From Clostridia bacterium (GTDB taxonomy: Bacteria > Bacillota > Clostridia > Oscillospirales > Acutalibacteraceae), in contig CAAEVU010000014.1 in the NCBI GenBank assembly GCA_900759575.1, forward strand, positions 1 to 6,833: a stretch of 6,833 bases of DNA. The letters run 5' to 3'. Positions 1-5,495 of this stretch are shown piece by piece. Each line of letters starts with the position of its first letter. The stretch's first letter is position 1. The notes under the pieces were generated by a model. That model saw nothing but the letters and a program-made list of their open reading frames with translations. It had not been told where the DNA came from and made no database searches. A program made the translations under genes and the position numbers.

Positions 1-118
1 CAACCGAGGAAATTCTACCGACAGCCGTTTTCAGTCTGTAGGCATGGTGGACTGCCGGAATATTTTGGGAAAAGTAGTTTTTAATCTGTATCCTTTCTCG
101 AAGGCGGGACTTGCATAA
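1..118 (+). CDS. lepB: Signal peptidase I, C-terminal end only (cut by the window start)
   Basis: The reading frame from base 2 gives 38 residues and a TAA at 116-118. It begins NRGNSTDSR, which matches most of the conserved box E of type I signal peptidases (GDNRxxSxDSR), and goes on with NILGKVVF and a LYPFSK tail as usual in Firmicute enzymes. The family cleaves signal peptides from exported preproteins at the outer face of the membrane with a Ser/Lys dyad. The catalytic Ser and Lys and the N-terminal membrane anchor lie upstream of the window, so activity cannot be judged. The gene ends 114 bases before rbgA, and lepB next to rbgA and rnhB is a familiar Firmicute arrangement, which supports the call. 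The fragment is short, but box E is distinctive. Confidence 0.85.
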   Translation, partial: NRGNSTDSRFQSVGMVDCRNILGKVVFNLYPFSKAGLA

Positions 119-173
119 CCATCGACAAGGAAAACCACTTTACAGAAAAAGCAAAATATATTAGCGTATTACA

Positions 174-207
174 ATGGGCGGACTGGCGATTTCGGCGGCC
201 CGCCCAT
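174..207 (+). other. GC-rich inverted repeat in the rbgA leader
   Basis: An 8-base perfect inverted repeat, ATGGGCGG at 174-181 and CCGCCCAT at 200-207, encloses an 18-base loop. It ends 10 bases before the rbgA Shine-Dalgarno. It is not followed directly by a T-run (only TTTT at 214-217, after CTGGAA), so it is not a standard intrinsic terminator for lepB. It could be a partial attenuator, an mRNA-stabilising hairpin or a regulator site in the rbgA leader. The structure is seen; the role is a guess. Confidence 0.4.
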
Positions 208-217
208 CTGGAATTTT

Positions 218-224
218 AAGGAGG
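218..224 (+). promoter_or_regulatory. Ribosome binding site of rbgA
   Basis: AAGGAGG lies 8 bases before the ATG at 233, a full-strength Shine-Dalgarno at ideal spacing. It fixes the rbgA start, which puts the conserved IQWFPGHM block at residues 7-14 as expected for the family. Confidence 0.85.
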
Positions 225-232
225 CGATATCC

Positions 233-1105
233 ATGGGAGAGGTGCAATCCATTCAGTGGTTTCCCGGACACATGGCGAAAACACGGCGAAAAATTGGCGA
301 GGACCTGAAACTGGTTGACGCAGTGGCGGAAATTCTGGATGCCCGTGTACCCCAAAGCAGTTCAAACCCAGTTTTACGGGATATTATTCAGAGAAAACCG
401 AAAGTGGTTTTGTTGAATAAAAGCGATATGGCCGATCCGGCTCAAACCTCCAAGTGGATCGCCCATTATGCCAGCTTGGGGGAAAAGGCGATCCCTGTGG
501 AAAGCAAAACCGGCAAGGGAATCAACGCTTTTTATCCCACGGTTCGGGAAGTGCTCAAACCGCAAATCGAAGCCTGGGAGAAAAAAGGCATGGTGGGCCG
601 GCCTATCCGCGTCATGGTGGTGGGCATCCCCAATGTGGGAAAATCTTCGTTTATCAACCGGATGATCTTTGGCGGAAAAGCAGGAAAAGCAGAGGTTCAG
701 GACCGTCCGGGCGTCACCCGTCAAAACCGCTGGTTCACCGTGGGAAAAGGTTTTGAACTGTTGGACACCCCCGGTGTTCTGTGGCCGAAATTTGAGGACC
801 CGATCGTGGGAGAACATTTGGCGTTTACCGGTGCTGTGCGGGATGAAATTTTGGACATCGAGGGATTGGCGTCCCGGCTTTTGGAACTGCTGATGGAACT
901 ATATCCCAACGCCATCAATACCCGCTATAAAACCGACATTTCTCCGGAGGAACACCTTCCCGGGTATGAGATACTGGAGCGGGTTGGACGCAAACGTGGC
1001 ATGCTCATTTCCGGAGGGGAAGTAAACACAGAGCGGGCCGCTATCACCGTAATGGACGAATACCGTGGCGGAAAGCTGGGACGCATCACCTTAGAGCGTC
1101 CTTGA
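233..1105 (+). CDS. rbgA: Ribosome biogenesis GTPase RbgA (YlqF)
   Basis: This 290-residue protein is a circularly permuted GTPase; B. subtilis RbgA is about 282 residues. The N-terminal IQWFPGHMAK block at 7-16 contains the His (H13 here) that corresponds to the catalytic His of RbgA. The permuted motif order is visible: G4 NKSD at 62-65, then G1 GIPNVGKSS at 131-139, the RPGVT segment at 159-163, and G3 DTPG at 178-181 followed by LWPKFED. The C-terminal part (about 205-290), with KRGMLISGG, matches the RNA-binding ANTAR-like region. The family acts in the cytoplasm late in 50S subunit assembly, where GTP hydrolysis accompanies incorporation of late ribosomal proteins such as L16. It lies between lepB and rnhB, its usual company in Firmicutes. 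No key residue is missing and no frameshift is seen. Confidence 0.97.
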   Translation: MGEVQSIQWFPGHMAKTRRKIGEDLKLVDAVAEILDARVPQSSSNPVLRDIIQRKPKVVLLNKSDMADPAQTSKWIAHYASLGEKAIPVESKTGKGINAFYPTVREVLKPQIEAWEKKGMVGRPIRVMVVGIPNVGKSSFINRMIFGGKAGKAEVQDRPGVTRQNRWFTVGKGFELLDTPGVLWPKFEDPIVGEHLAFTGAVRDEILDIEGLASRLLELLMELYPNAINTRYKTDISPEEHLPGYEILERVGRKRGMLISGGEVNTERAAITVMDEYRGGKLGRITLERP

Positions 1106-1130
1106 TTTTGAAACAAAGGGAGGAAACGTT

Positions 1131-1775
1131 ATGGCGCGGGAAACAAAAACTTCTCTTCCGGACGACTTTGATTGGTTCGCTTGGGAACGCCAGGCGGAGG
1201 CCGCTGGCCATGGTCCGGTTTGCGGCATTGACGAAGCGGGACGTGGTCCCCTAGCTGGGCCGGTGTGTGCTGCCGCTGTGATTTTGCCCCTGGATTGTTC
1301 CATCGATGGACTGAACGATTCCAAAAAGTTGACGGAGAAAAAACGGGAAGCGCTGTTTCCGATCATCTGCGAAAAGGCGCTTGCCTGGGGGATCGGCTGG
1401 GCTACTGCTCAGGAAATCGATGAGATCAACATTCTTCAGGCCACATTCCTAGCCATGAAACGTGCCGTGGAGAGTTTGGAGCTTCAACCCGGTTGGGCAT
1501 TGGTGGACGGCAACCGTATGCCACCCCTTTCCATACCTGGAGAAACTCTGGTAAAGGGAGACGCGCAGTGCGCCAGCATTGCCGCCGCTTCTATTTTGGC
1601 CAAAGTGAGCCGGGACAGGCTCTTGCGGGAGTGGGATGAACGCTATCCACAATACGGCTTTGGCAAACACAAAGGGTATGGGACAAAAGCGCACTATGAA
1701 GCAATTAAAAAATACGGGTTACTGCCCATTCATAGAAGAAGCTTTCTCAAAAACCTGGAGGAAAAGCACCTATGA
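1131..1775 (+). CDS. rnhB: Ribonuclease HII
   Basis: This 214-residue protein has the normal RNase HII length. The signature GIDEAGRGPLAGPV is at 32-45, with catalytic D34 and E35 and the GRG substrate-recognition motif at 37-39. The other two acidic metal ligands are D126 (LVDGN) and D144 (KGDAQCASIAAASI). The KGYGT block at 181-185 supplies the conserved Tyr (Y183) that recognises the RNA-DNA junction, and the protein ends with the typical HRRSF element. The family nicks 5' of single ribonucleotides embedded in DNA and degrades RNA in RNA-DNA hybrids, using divalent metal. The start follows AAAGGGAGG (1115-1123) by 7 bases, 25 bases after rbgA ends. Its stop overlaps the start of the next gene by ATGA, so the two are probably translationally coupled. 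The active site looks complete. Confidence 0.97.
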   Translation: MARETKTSLPDDFDWFAWERQAEAAGHGPVCGIDEAGRGPLAGPVCAAAVILPLDCSIDGLNDSKKLTEKKREALFPIICEKALAWGIGWATAQEIDEINILQATFLAMKRAVESLELQPGWALVDGNRMPPLSIPGETLVKGDAQCASIAAASILAKVSRDRLLREWDERYPQYGFGKHKGYGTKAHYEAIKKYGLLPIHRRSFLKNLEEKHL

Positions 1776-2122
1776 AAACCCTGTCCGGAAAAGCCGGGGA
1801 AGAGCACATCGCACATTGGCTTGAAGAACGTGGCTACCGGATCGTTGCCAGGAATTTTCATTCGCGATTTGGGGAAATCGACATCATTGCCCAACGGGAA
1901 CCGTATATTGCCTTTGTGGAAGTAAAAACTCGTGCAAAAAACAGTTTGGTTTCTCCCTTTGAGGCGATTACCCCCAAAAAACGTCAGAAACTCATTGCAA
2001 CGGCAAAATTCTTTTTGCTCAATCATCCCACCAAACTACAGCCTCGGTTCGACGCGGCTGCGGTCTACCTTCAAGGGGAAGAGATTGTGGGAGAGGAATA
2101 CCTGGAAAACGTTTTTGTCTGA
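1772..2122 (+). CDS. yraN: YraN/UPF0102 family protein (predicted PD-(D/E)XK-type nuclease fold)
   Basis: This 116-residue protein has the usual length of the UPF0102 (YraN) family. The family pattern is clear: GKAGEEHIAHWLEERGY at 6-22, RNF at 27-29, GEIDIIA at 34-40, FVEVKTR at 48-54 and RFDAAAV at 92-98. E11, D37 and the E50-x-K52 pair form the pattern expected of an endonuclease-like (Holliday-junction-resolvase-like) active site. The biochemical role of the family is not settled; nuclease activity is an inference from the fold. The ATG overlaps the rnhB stop (ATGA, 1772-1775), with GGAGG at 1757-1761 inside rnhB. This tight coupling to RNase HII suggests a job in nucleic acid processing, but does not prove it. 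Confidence 0.93.
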   Translation: MKTLSGKAGEEHIAHWLEERGYRIVARNFHSRFGEIDIIAQREPYIAFVEVKTRAKNSLVSPFEAITPKKRQKLIATAKFFLLNHPTKLQPRFDAAAVYLQGEEIVGEEYLENVFV

Positions 2123-2135
2123 TTCAACCTGTGAA

Positions 2136-2141
2136 AGGAGG
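2136..2141 (+). promoter_or_regulatory. Ribosome binding site that fixes the dipeptidase start
   Basis: AGGAGG lies 7 bases before the GTG at 2149. An in-frame GTG at 2131 would place this Shine-Dalgarno inside the coding region and has no good site of its own. An ATG at 2147 is in another frame and reaches a stop after 11 codons. The GTG at 2149 is therefore the likely start. Confidence 0.85.
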
Positions 2142-2148
2142 AGTTTAT

Positions 2149-3084
2149 GTGCGGTATTTTGATCTGCATTGCGACACGATGACAGAATGTGCAGAAAAAG
2201 AGATTCCCTTGAGAAAAAACCACCTTCATGTGGATTTGGACACTGCCAAGGACTGGGCACATTACGTCCAGTGCTACGCAGTGTGGCTCCCCGATAATCT
2301 GCGGGGAGAAGCAGCTTGGCAGCGATTTTTACAAGTGGCTGGACGGTTCTCCGAGGAAATCGAGAAGAACCAGGACTGTCTTTCCAGATTGTGCGCCCCA
2401 GGGGATTTGGATCATTTGGAAAAGCAAGGGCGGCACGGAGCGATTCTAACTGTTGAAAGCGGTGCGGCCCTGGGAGGAAAGTTGGAACATATCCAAGATT
2501 TCCAGCGTCTCGGCGTTCGCATGTGCACGTTGACTTGGAATGGGGCTACCGAGTTGGGCCGGGGAGTTATGGCTCCAGGAGACACTGGGCTGACAGAATT
2601 TGGACGCCAAGCTGTAAAAGCTATGGAACAAGCCGGAATCCTTATTGATTTGTCACATGCCAGCCCCGAGCTCTTTTGGGACGTAGTGGAAATAGGCGAA
2701 CGGCCTTTGGTGGCTTCCCATTCCAACGCCAAGGAGATCTGTGGCCACCCCAGAAATCTCACAAAAGAACAATTTGAAGCAATCCGGAAATCCGGCGGCT
2801 TGGTAGGATTGAATTTCTATAAGGCGTTCCTCAACGACCAACCGGAAAAAGCCTCCATGGAAGACGTGTTACGTCACGCGGAATATTTCCTGGCCTTAGG
2901 CGGGGAAGATGTGTTGGCTATGGGCGGCGATTGGGACGGAGCCGATCTGCCGGAAGACATGCCGGGATTATCCTCCATTCCCAAGCTTTACGAACTGTTT
3001 TTGCAGCACTATCCGGAACATTTGGTGGACAAAATCTTTTATGGCAATGCTGCCAGGGTATTTCGAGAACAGAAATTACTTTGA
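2149..3084 (+). CDS. Membrane dipeptidase-like zinc peptidase (family M19)
   Basis: From the GTG start the product is 311 residues and opens MRYFDLHCDT. The binuclear zinc ligands of the renal-dipeptidase family are all recognisable: H7 and D9 in the HCD motif, bridging E103 in TVESG, H170 in LIDLSHAS, H191 in VASHSN, and D261 in GGDWDG. The TLTWN segment at 127-131 is the form I recall from bacterial relatives; mammalian enzymes have a His at that Trp. The family hydrolyses a broad range of dipeptides, some with a D-residue at the second position; the substrate here is unknown. There is no signal peptide or membrane segment, so despite the family name it should be cytoplasmic. It starts 26 bases after yraN and probably ends that transcription unit. 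Its TGA stop lies inside the -35 box of the thrC promoter. Confidence 0.93.
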   Translation: MRYFDLHCDTMTECAEKEIPLRKNHLHVDLDTAKDWAHYVQCYAVWLPDNLRGEAAWQRFLQVAGRFSEEIEKNQDCLSRLCAPGDLDHLEKQGRHGAILTVESGAALGGKLEHIQDFQRLGVRMCTLTWNGATELGRGVMAPGDTGLTEFGRQAVKAMEQAGILIDLSHASPELFWDVVEIGERPLVASHSNAKEICGHPRNLTKEQFEAIRKSGGLVGLNFYKAFLNDQPEKASMEDVLRHAEYFLALGGEDVLAMGGDWDGADLPEDMPGLSSIPKLYELFLQHYPEHLVDKIFYGNAARVFREQKLL

Positions 3085-3109
3085 CAGAAAAGAAAAAGTA
3101 CGGTATAGT
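3081..3109 (+). promoter_or_regulatory. Sigma-A-type promoter for thrC and the downstream phosphoesterase
   Basis: The -35 box TTGACA at 3081-3086 is a perfect consensus match. It is followed by a 17-base A-rich spacer and the -10 box TATAGT at 3104-3109 (five of six consensus bases). Transcription should start near 3116, leaving a leader of about 64 bases before the thrC ATG. The -35 box includes the dipeptidase stop codon, so the two units abut without a visible terminator between them. Confidence 0.8.
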
Positions 3110-3116
3110 TATACCG
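3101..3116. promoter_or_regulatory. Palindromic operator-like site over the thrC -10 box
   Basis: CGGTATA at 3101-3107 and TATACCG at 3110-3116 form a perfect 7-base inverted repeat around a central GT. The -10 box lies wholly inside it. Because transcription should begin near its right end, the repeat would hardly be transcribed, so a DNA-binding site for a dimeric repressor is more likely than an RNA hairpin. The regulator cannot be named from this sequence. Confidence 0.6.
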
Positions 3117-3122
3117 CGACGG

Positions 3123-3140
3123 CAGGGGAGTTTTCCTCTG
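3123..3140 (+). other. Small hairpin in the thrC leader
   Basis: CAGGGGA (3123-3129) pairs with TCCTCTG (3134-3140), with one G-U pair and a four-base loop GTTT. It would lie about 7 bases from the predicted 5' end of the thrC mRNA. It has no T-run and is not a terminator. A role in mRNA stability is possible but unproven. Confidence 0.4.
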
Positions 3141-3168
3141 AAAGAAGGAGAATCTATTTCAAAAGTAC

Positions 3169-3175
3169 AGGTGAT
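3169..3175 (+). promoter_or_regulatory. Ribosome binding site that decides the thrC start
   Basis: AGGTGAT matches the 3' half of the full Shine-Dalgarno AAGGAGGTGATC. Aligned this way, its core ends 8 bases before the ATG at 3180, which is ideal spacing. A purine-rich GAAGGAG at 3144-3150 looks stronger but has no ATG, GTG or TTG within 5-15 bases downstream. Confidence 0.6.
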
Positions 3176-3179
3176 GCAG

Positions 3180-4691
3180 ATGCTCTATAAAAGTACCCGC
3201 AATTCCCAGCTGCGGCTGGAAGCTTCACAGGTGATCGCGCAAGGTATTTCCGACGAGGGCGGACTTTTCGTGCCGGAAAGCTTTCCCGATCTTTCCAGAG
3301 AACTGCCCGACTTGGCCAAACTGGATTACCCCGCCTTGGCCAAGGTGATTTTTGGAAAATTCCTGACAGATTTTACAGAAGAAGAAATCGCCGCCTGTGT
3401 GGATAAGGCCTATACCCAGGAGAAATTTGGAAGCGGTTGCCCTGTAAAGCTGATTTCCTTGGCAAGCGGGGAAGAAAACAAATTTTTGTTGGAGCTGTGG
3501 CATGGTCCCACATGCGCGTTCAAGGACATGGCACTGCAAATTCTGCCCCAATTTCTGACCACAGCCTTACGAAAAGTGGGAAACGGGAAAGAAGCAGTGA
3601 TTTTGACCGCTACTTCCGGAGACACCGGCAAGGCAGCTTTGGAAGGCTTTAAAGATGTGCAAGGCACACGTATTCTGGTGTTTTATCCCCGAGATGGAGT
3701 CAGCCCCATGCAAAAACGGCAAATGGCCACCCAAGAGGGAGAAAATGTAGCAGTCTGCGCCATTGAAGGGAACTTCGACGACGCACAGTCCAGCGTGAAA
3801 AAGATTTTCACCGACCCTGCGCTGAAAGATGTGCTGGCACAACACAACATGCTGTTTTCCAGCGCCAATTCCATCAACTGGGGACGGCTTTTGCCCCAGA
3901 TCGTCTATTACATGTACGCCTATTTGGAGCTTGTCCGCACAGGAAAAACTACTTTGGGCGAACCTATGGACGTGGTGGTGCCTACTGGAAACTTTGGCAA
4001 TATTCTGGCTGCCTATTATGCCCGGAAAATGGGCTTGCCCATCCGGAAACTGGTGTGTGCTTCCAACGCAAACAAAGTTCTGACAGATTTTATCCGCACC
4101 GGCACTTATGACCGGCGCCGGGAATTTTATGCCACTTCGTCACCCTCCATGGATATTTTGATCTCCAGTAATCTGGAGCGGCTGCTTTATGACCTTTCCG
4201 GAGAGGACAGCGAGCTTCTCTCTTCCTGGATGAAGGATTTAGCAGAAACCGGAGTATATTCCGTAGGGGATTCCGTTAAAAAGAAGGTGCAGGACCTGTT
4301 TTACGGCGGATACTGCCAGGAAGAGGGTACGGCGCAAACCATCCAGGAATTGTGGCAAAACGAAAACTATCTCTGCGATACCCACACAGCGGTAGCCGTG
4401 GATGTGTACCGGCAATACCTGCGAGACGCCGGCACCGTCCCGGTCCCCGCAGTGATCGCCTCCACTGCCAATCCCTATAAATTCTCCGCCAGTGTACTGG
4501 AAGCTCTGGGAAAGGCCCCGGCGGCAGACGATTTTGAGAATCTGCGGCAGTTGGAAGGAACCACCGGAATTGCGGCGCCGGCGCAGTTGCGCTCTTTGCA
4601 AGAAAAGCCGGAACGCTTTTCTCAGGTGATCCCCAAAGATCAGGCTGCCAGTTACGTACTGGAAACCTTGGGAATAGGCGGTAAGCAATGA
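3180..4691 (+). CDS. thrC: Threonine synthase
   Basis: This 503-residue PLP enzyme converts O-phosphohomoserine to threonine and phosphate, the last step of threonine synthesis, in the cytoplasm. It opens MLYKSTRN and continues GISDEGGLFVP at 22-32, the N-terminal signature of the family. The PLP-binding Lys is K115 in HGPTCAFKDMALQ. TATSGDTGKAA at 143-153 and PTGNFGN at 268-274 are the cofactor/phosphate-binding loops, and STANPYKF at 428-435 is the conserved C-terminal block. The length and motifs fit the long E. coli/yeast-like class rather than the shorter B. subtilis type. The frame stays open upstream to an ATG at 2931, but that would overlap the dipeptidase by 154 bases and add 83 unrelated residues, so ATG 3180 is chosen. 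ATG 3174 and GTG 3171 are close alternatives. It has its own promoter and overlaps the next gene by ATGA. Confidence 0.96.
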   Translation: MLYKSTRNSQLRLEASQVIAQGISDEGGLFVPESFPDLSRELPDLAKLDYPALAKVIFGKFLTDFTEEEIAACVDKAYTQEKFGSGCPVKLISLASGEENKFLLELWHGPTCAFKDMALQILPQFLTTALRKVGNGKEAVILTATSGDTGKAALEGFKDVQGTRILVFYPRDGVSPMQKRQMATQEGENVAVCAIEGNFDDAQSSVKKIFTDPALKDVLAQHNMLFSSANSINWGRLLPQIVYYMYAYLELVRTGKTTLGEPMDVVVPTGNFGNILAAYYARKMGLPIRKLVCASNANKVLTDFIRTGTYDRRREFYATSSPSMDILISSNLERLLYDLSGEDSELLSSWMKDLAETGVYSVGDSVKKKVQDLFYGGYCQEEGTAQTIQELWQNENYLCDTHTAVAVDVYRQYLRDAGTVPVPAVIASTANPYKFSASVLEALGKAPAADDFENLRQLEGTTGIAAPAQLRSLQEKPERFSQVIPKDQAASYVLETLGIGGKQ

Positions 4692-5377
4692 GTCTATTCG
4701 CAATCGCGGACCTGCACCTGTCACTGAATGGTGAAAAACCTATGGATGTGTTCCGTGGCTGGCAAAATTATGTCCAACGCTTGGAGGATAACTGGCGGCG
4801 AATCGTAAAAGAAGGGGATACCGTTGTTGTGGCCGGAGATATTTCCTGGGCCATGAAAATGGAAGATGCTTTACAGGATTTCCAGTTCCTCCACAGTTTG
4901 CCGGGAGAAAAGATTCTTCTCAAAGGCAACCACGATTACTGGTGGTCTACCCGGAACAAAATCGATCAATTTCTAACAGAGCACGGCTTTTCCGACATGA
5001 AGGTCCTTCACAACTGCGCTTACCTGGTGGAAGGAAAAGCGCTGTGCGGCACCCGGGGATGGCTGTACAATTCCGAAACCGCAGAAGATAAAAAAATTGT
5101 GGCCAGGGAAGCCGGCAGGCTTTCCATGTCCATGACGGAAGCCAAAAAGCTGGATGGCGAATTGGTGGCTTTTTTGCATTATCCTCCGGTATATGACGAC
5201 ATGGAATGTACAGAAATTCTGGAATTGCTGGCGGAAAATCACGTTTCCCAGTGTTATTTTGGGCACATCCATGGACAAAATGCCGCCCAAAAAGCCCTGG
5301 TAGGAGAGTATAAAGGGGTGCGAATGCATCTTATTTCAGCCGACTATGTCCAATTTTGCCCGGTACGGGTGGAATAG
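4688..5377 (+). CDS. Calcineurin-like metallophosphoesterase, substrate unknown
   Basis: This 229-residue protein carries the complete metallophosphoesterase metal-binding set. D8 and H10 are in ADLHL, D51 in VVAGDISW, N81-H82-D83 in LKGNHDYWW, H164 in AFLHYPP, and H193 and H195 in GHIHG. The family uses two metal ions to hydrolyse phosphomonoesters or phosphodiesters. The GNHDYWW and HYPPVYDDME features resemble the COG1768-type predicted phosphohydrolases of Clostridia, for which I know no established substrate. It has no signal peptide or membrane segment. The ATG overlaps the thrC stop (ATGA, 4688-4691), with AGGCGG at 4676-4681 as a moderate ribosome binding site 6 bases upstream. It is therefore co-transcribed and probably translationally coupled with threonine synthase. 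A link to threonine metabolism is possible, but the pairing may only reflect compact gene order. Confidence 0.9.
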   Translation: MSLFAIADLHLSLNGEKPMDVFRGWQNYVQRLEDNWRRIVKEGDTVVVAGDISWAMKMEDALQDFQFLHSLPGEKILLKGNHDYWWSTRNKIDQFLTEHGFSDMKVLHNCAYLVEGKALCGTRGWLYNSETAEDKKIVAREAGRLSMSMTEAKKLDGELVAFLHYPPVYDDMECTEILELLAENHVSQCYFGHIHGQNAAQKALVGEYKGVRMHLISADYVQFCPVRVE

Positions 5378-5421
5378 GCCGGAATTTTTCTCGTTTTCCC
5401 AAATTATTTGCAGGAAAGCTG

Positions 5422-5450
5422 TAGATTCTTTGAACGGCCTGTGATATAAT
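5422..5450 (+). promoter_or_regulatory. Extended -10 promoter for tig
   Basis: TATAAT at 5445-5450 is a perfect -10 box. TG at 5442-5443 sits one base before it, forming the extended -10 motif TGnTATAAT. The -35 at 17-base spacing is TAGATT (5422-5427), only three of six consensus bases, as is common with extended -10 promoters. Transcription should start near 5457, about 39 bases before the tig ATG. The gap between the phosphoesterase and tig (5378-5495) shows no convincing terminator. Confidence 0.75.
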
Positions 5451-5457
5451 TATGCAG

Positions 5458-5469
5458 TTACTTCGGTAA
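5458..5469 (+). other. UUCG-tetraloop hairpin at the predicted 5' end of the tig mRNA
   Basis: TTAC (5458-5461) pairs perfectly with GTAA (5466-5469) around the loop TTCG, closed by a C-G pair. This is the unusually stable cUUCGg tetraloop. It would start one base after the predicted transcription start, a position where hairpins are known to protect mRNAs from 5'-end-dependent decay. The stem is only 4 base pairs, so chance is possible. Confidence 0.45.
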
Positions 5470-5495
5470 GTTTATTTTGAGAGGAAATCAGAGAC

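Noticed and set aside
139..175. Possible promoter in the lepB-rbgA gap (TTTACA at 139, TATATT at 157, TACAAT at 170)
   Set aside because: Spacers are 12 and 25 bases, not 16-18, so no pair makes a convincing promoter. The A-rich stretch alone is weak evidence.
374..817. A 147-codon open frame on the - strand opposite rbgA
   Set aside because: It lies entirely within the conserved GTPase gene and its translation shows no recognisable domain; a shadow frame.
2931..3179. N-terminal extension of threonine synthase to the ATG at 2931
   Set aside because: It would overlap the dipeptidase coding region, lie upstream of the thrC promoter, and add 83 residues unlike any threonine synthase N-terminus. 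The family signature begins at 3180.
3085..3179. T-box or amino acid attenuator before thrC
   Set aside because: From the predicted start the leader is only about 64 bases. It has no terminator hairpin with a T-run, no recognisable T-box sequence and no Thr-codon-rich leader peptide.
5376..5440. Terminator after the phosphoesterase (AGGCCG at 5376-5381 with CGGCCT at 5435-5440, or GGAA/TTCC near 5381-5399)
   Set aside because: The first pair has a loop of 53 bases and the second only four base pairs; neither is followed by a proper T-run at the right place.
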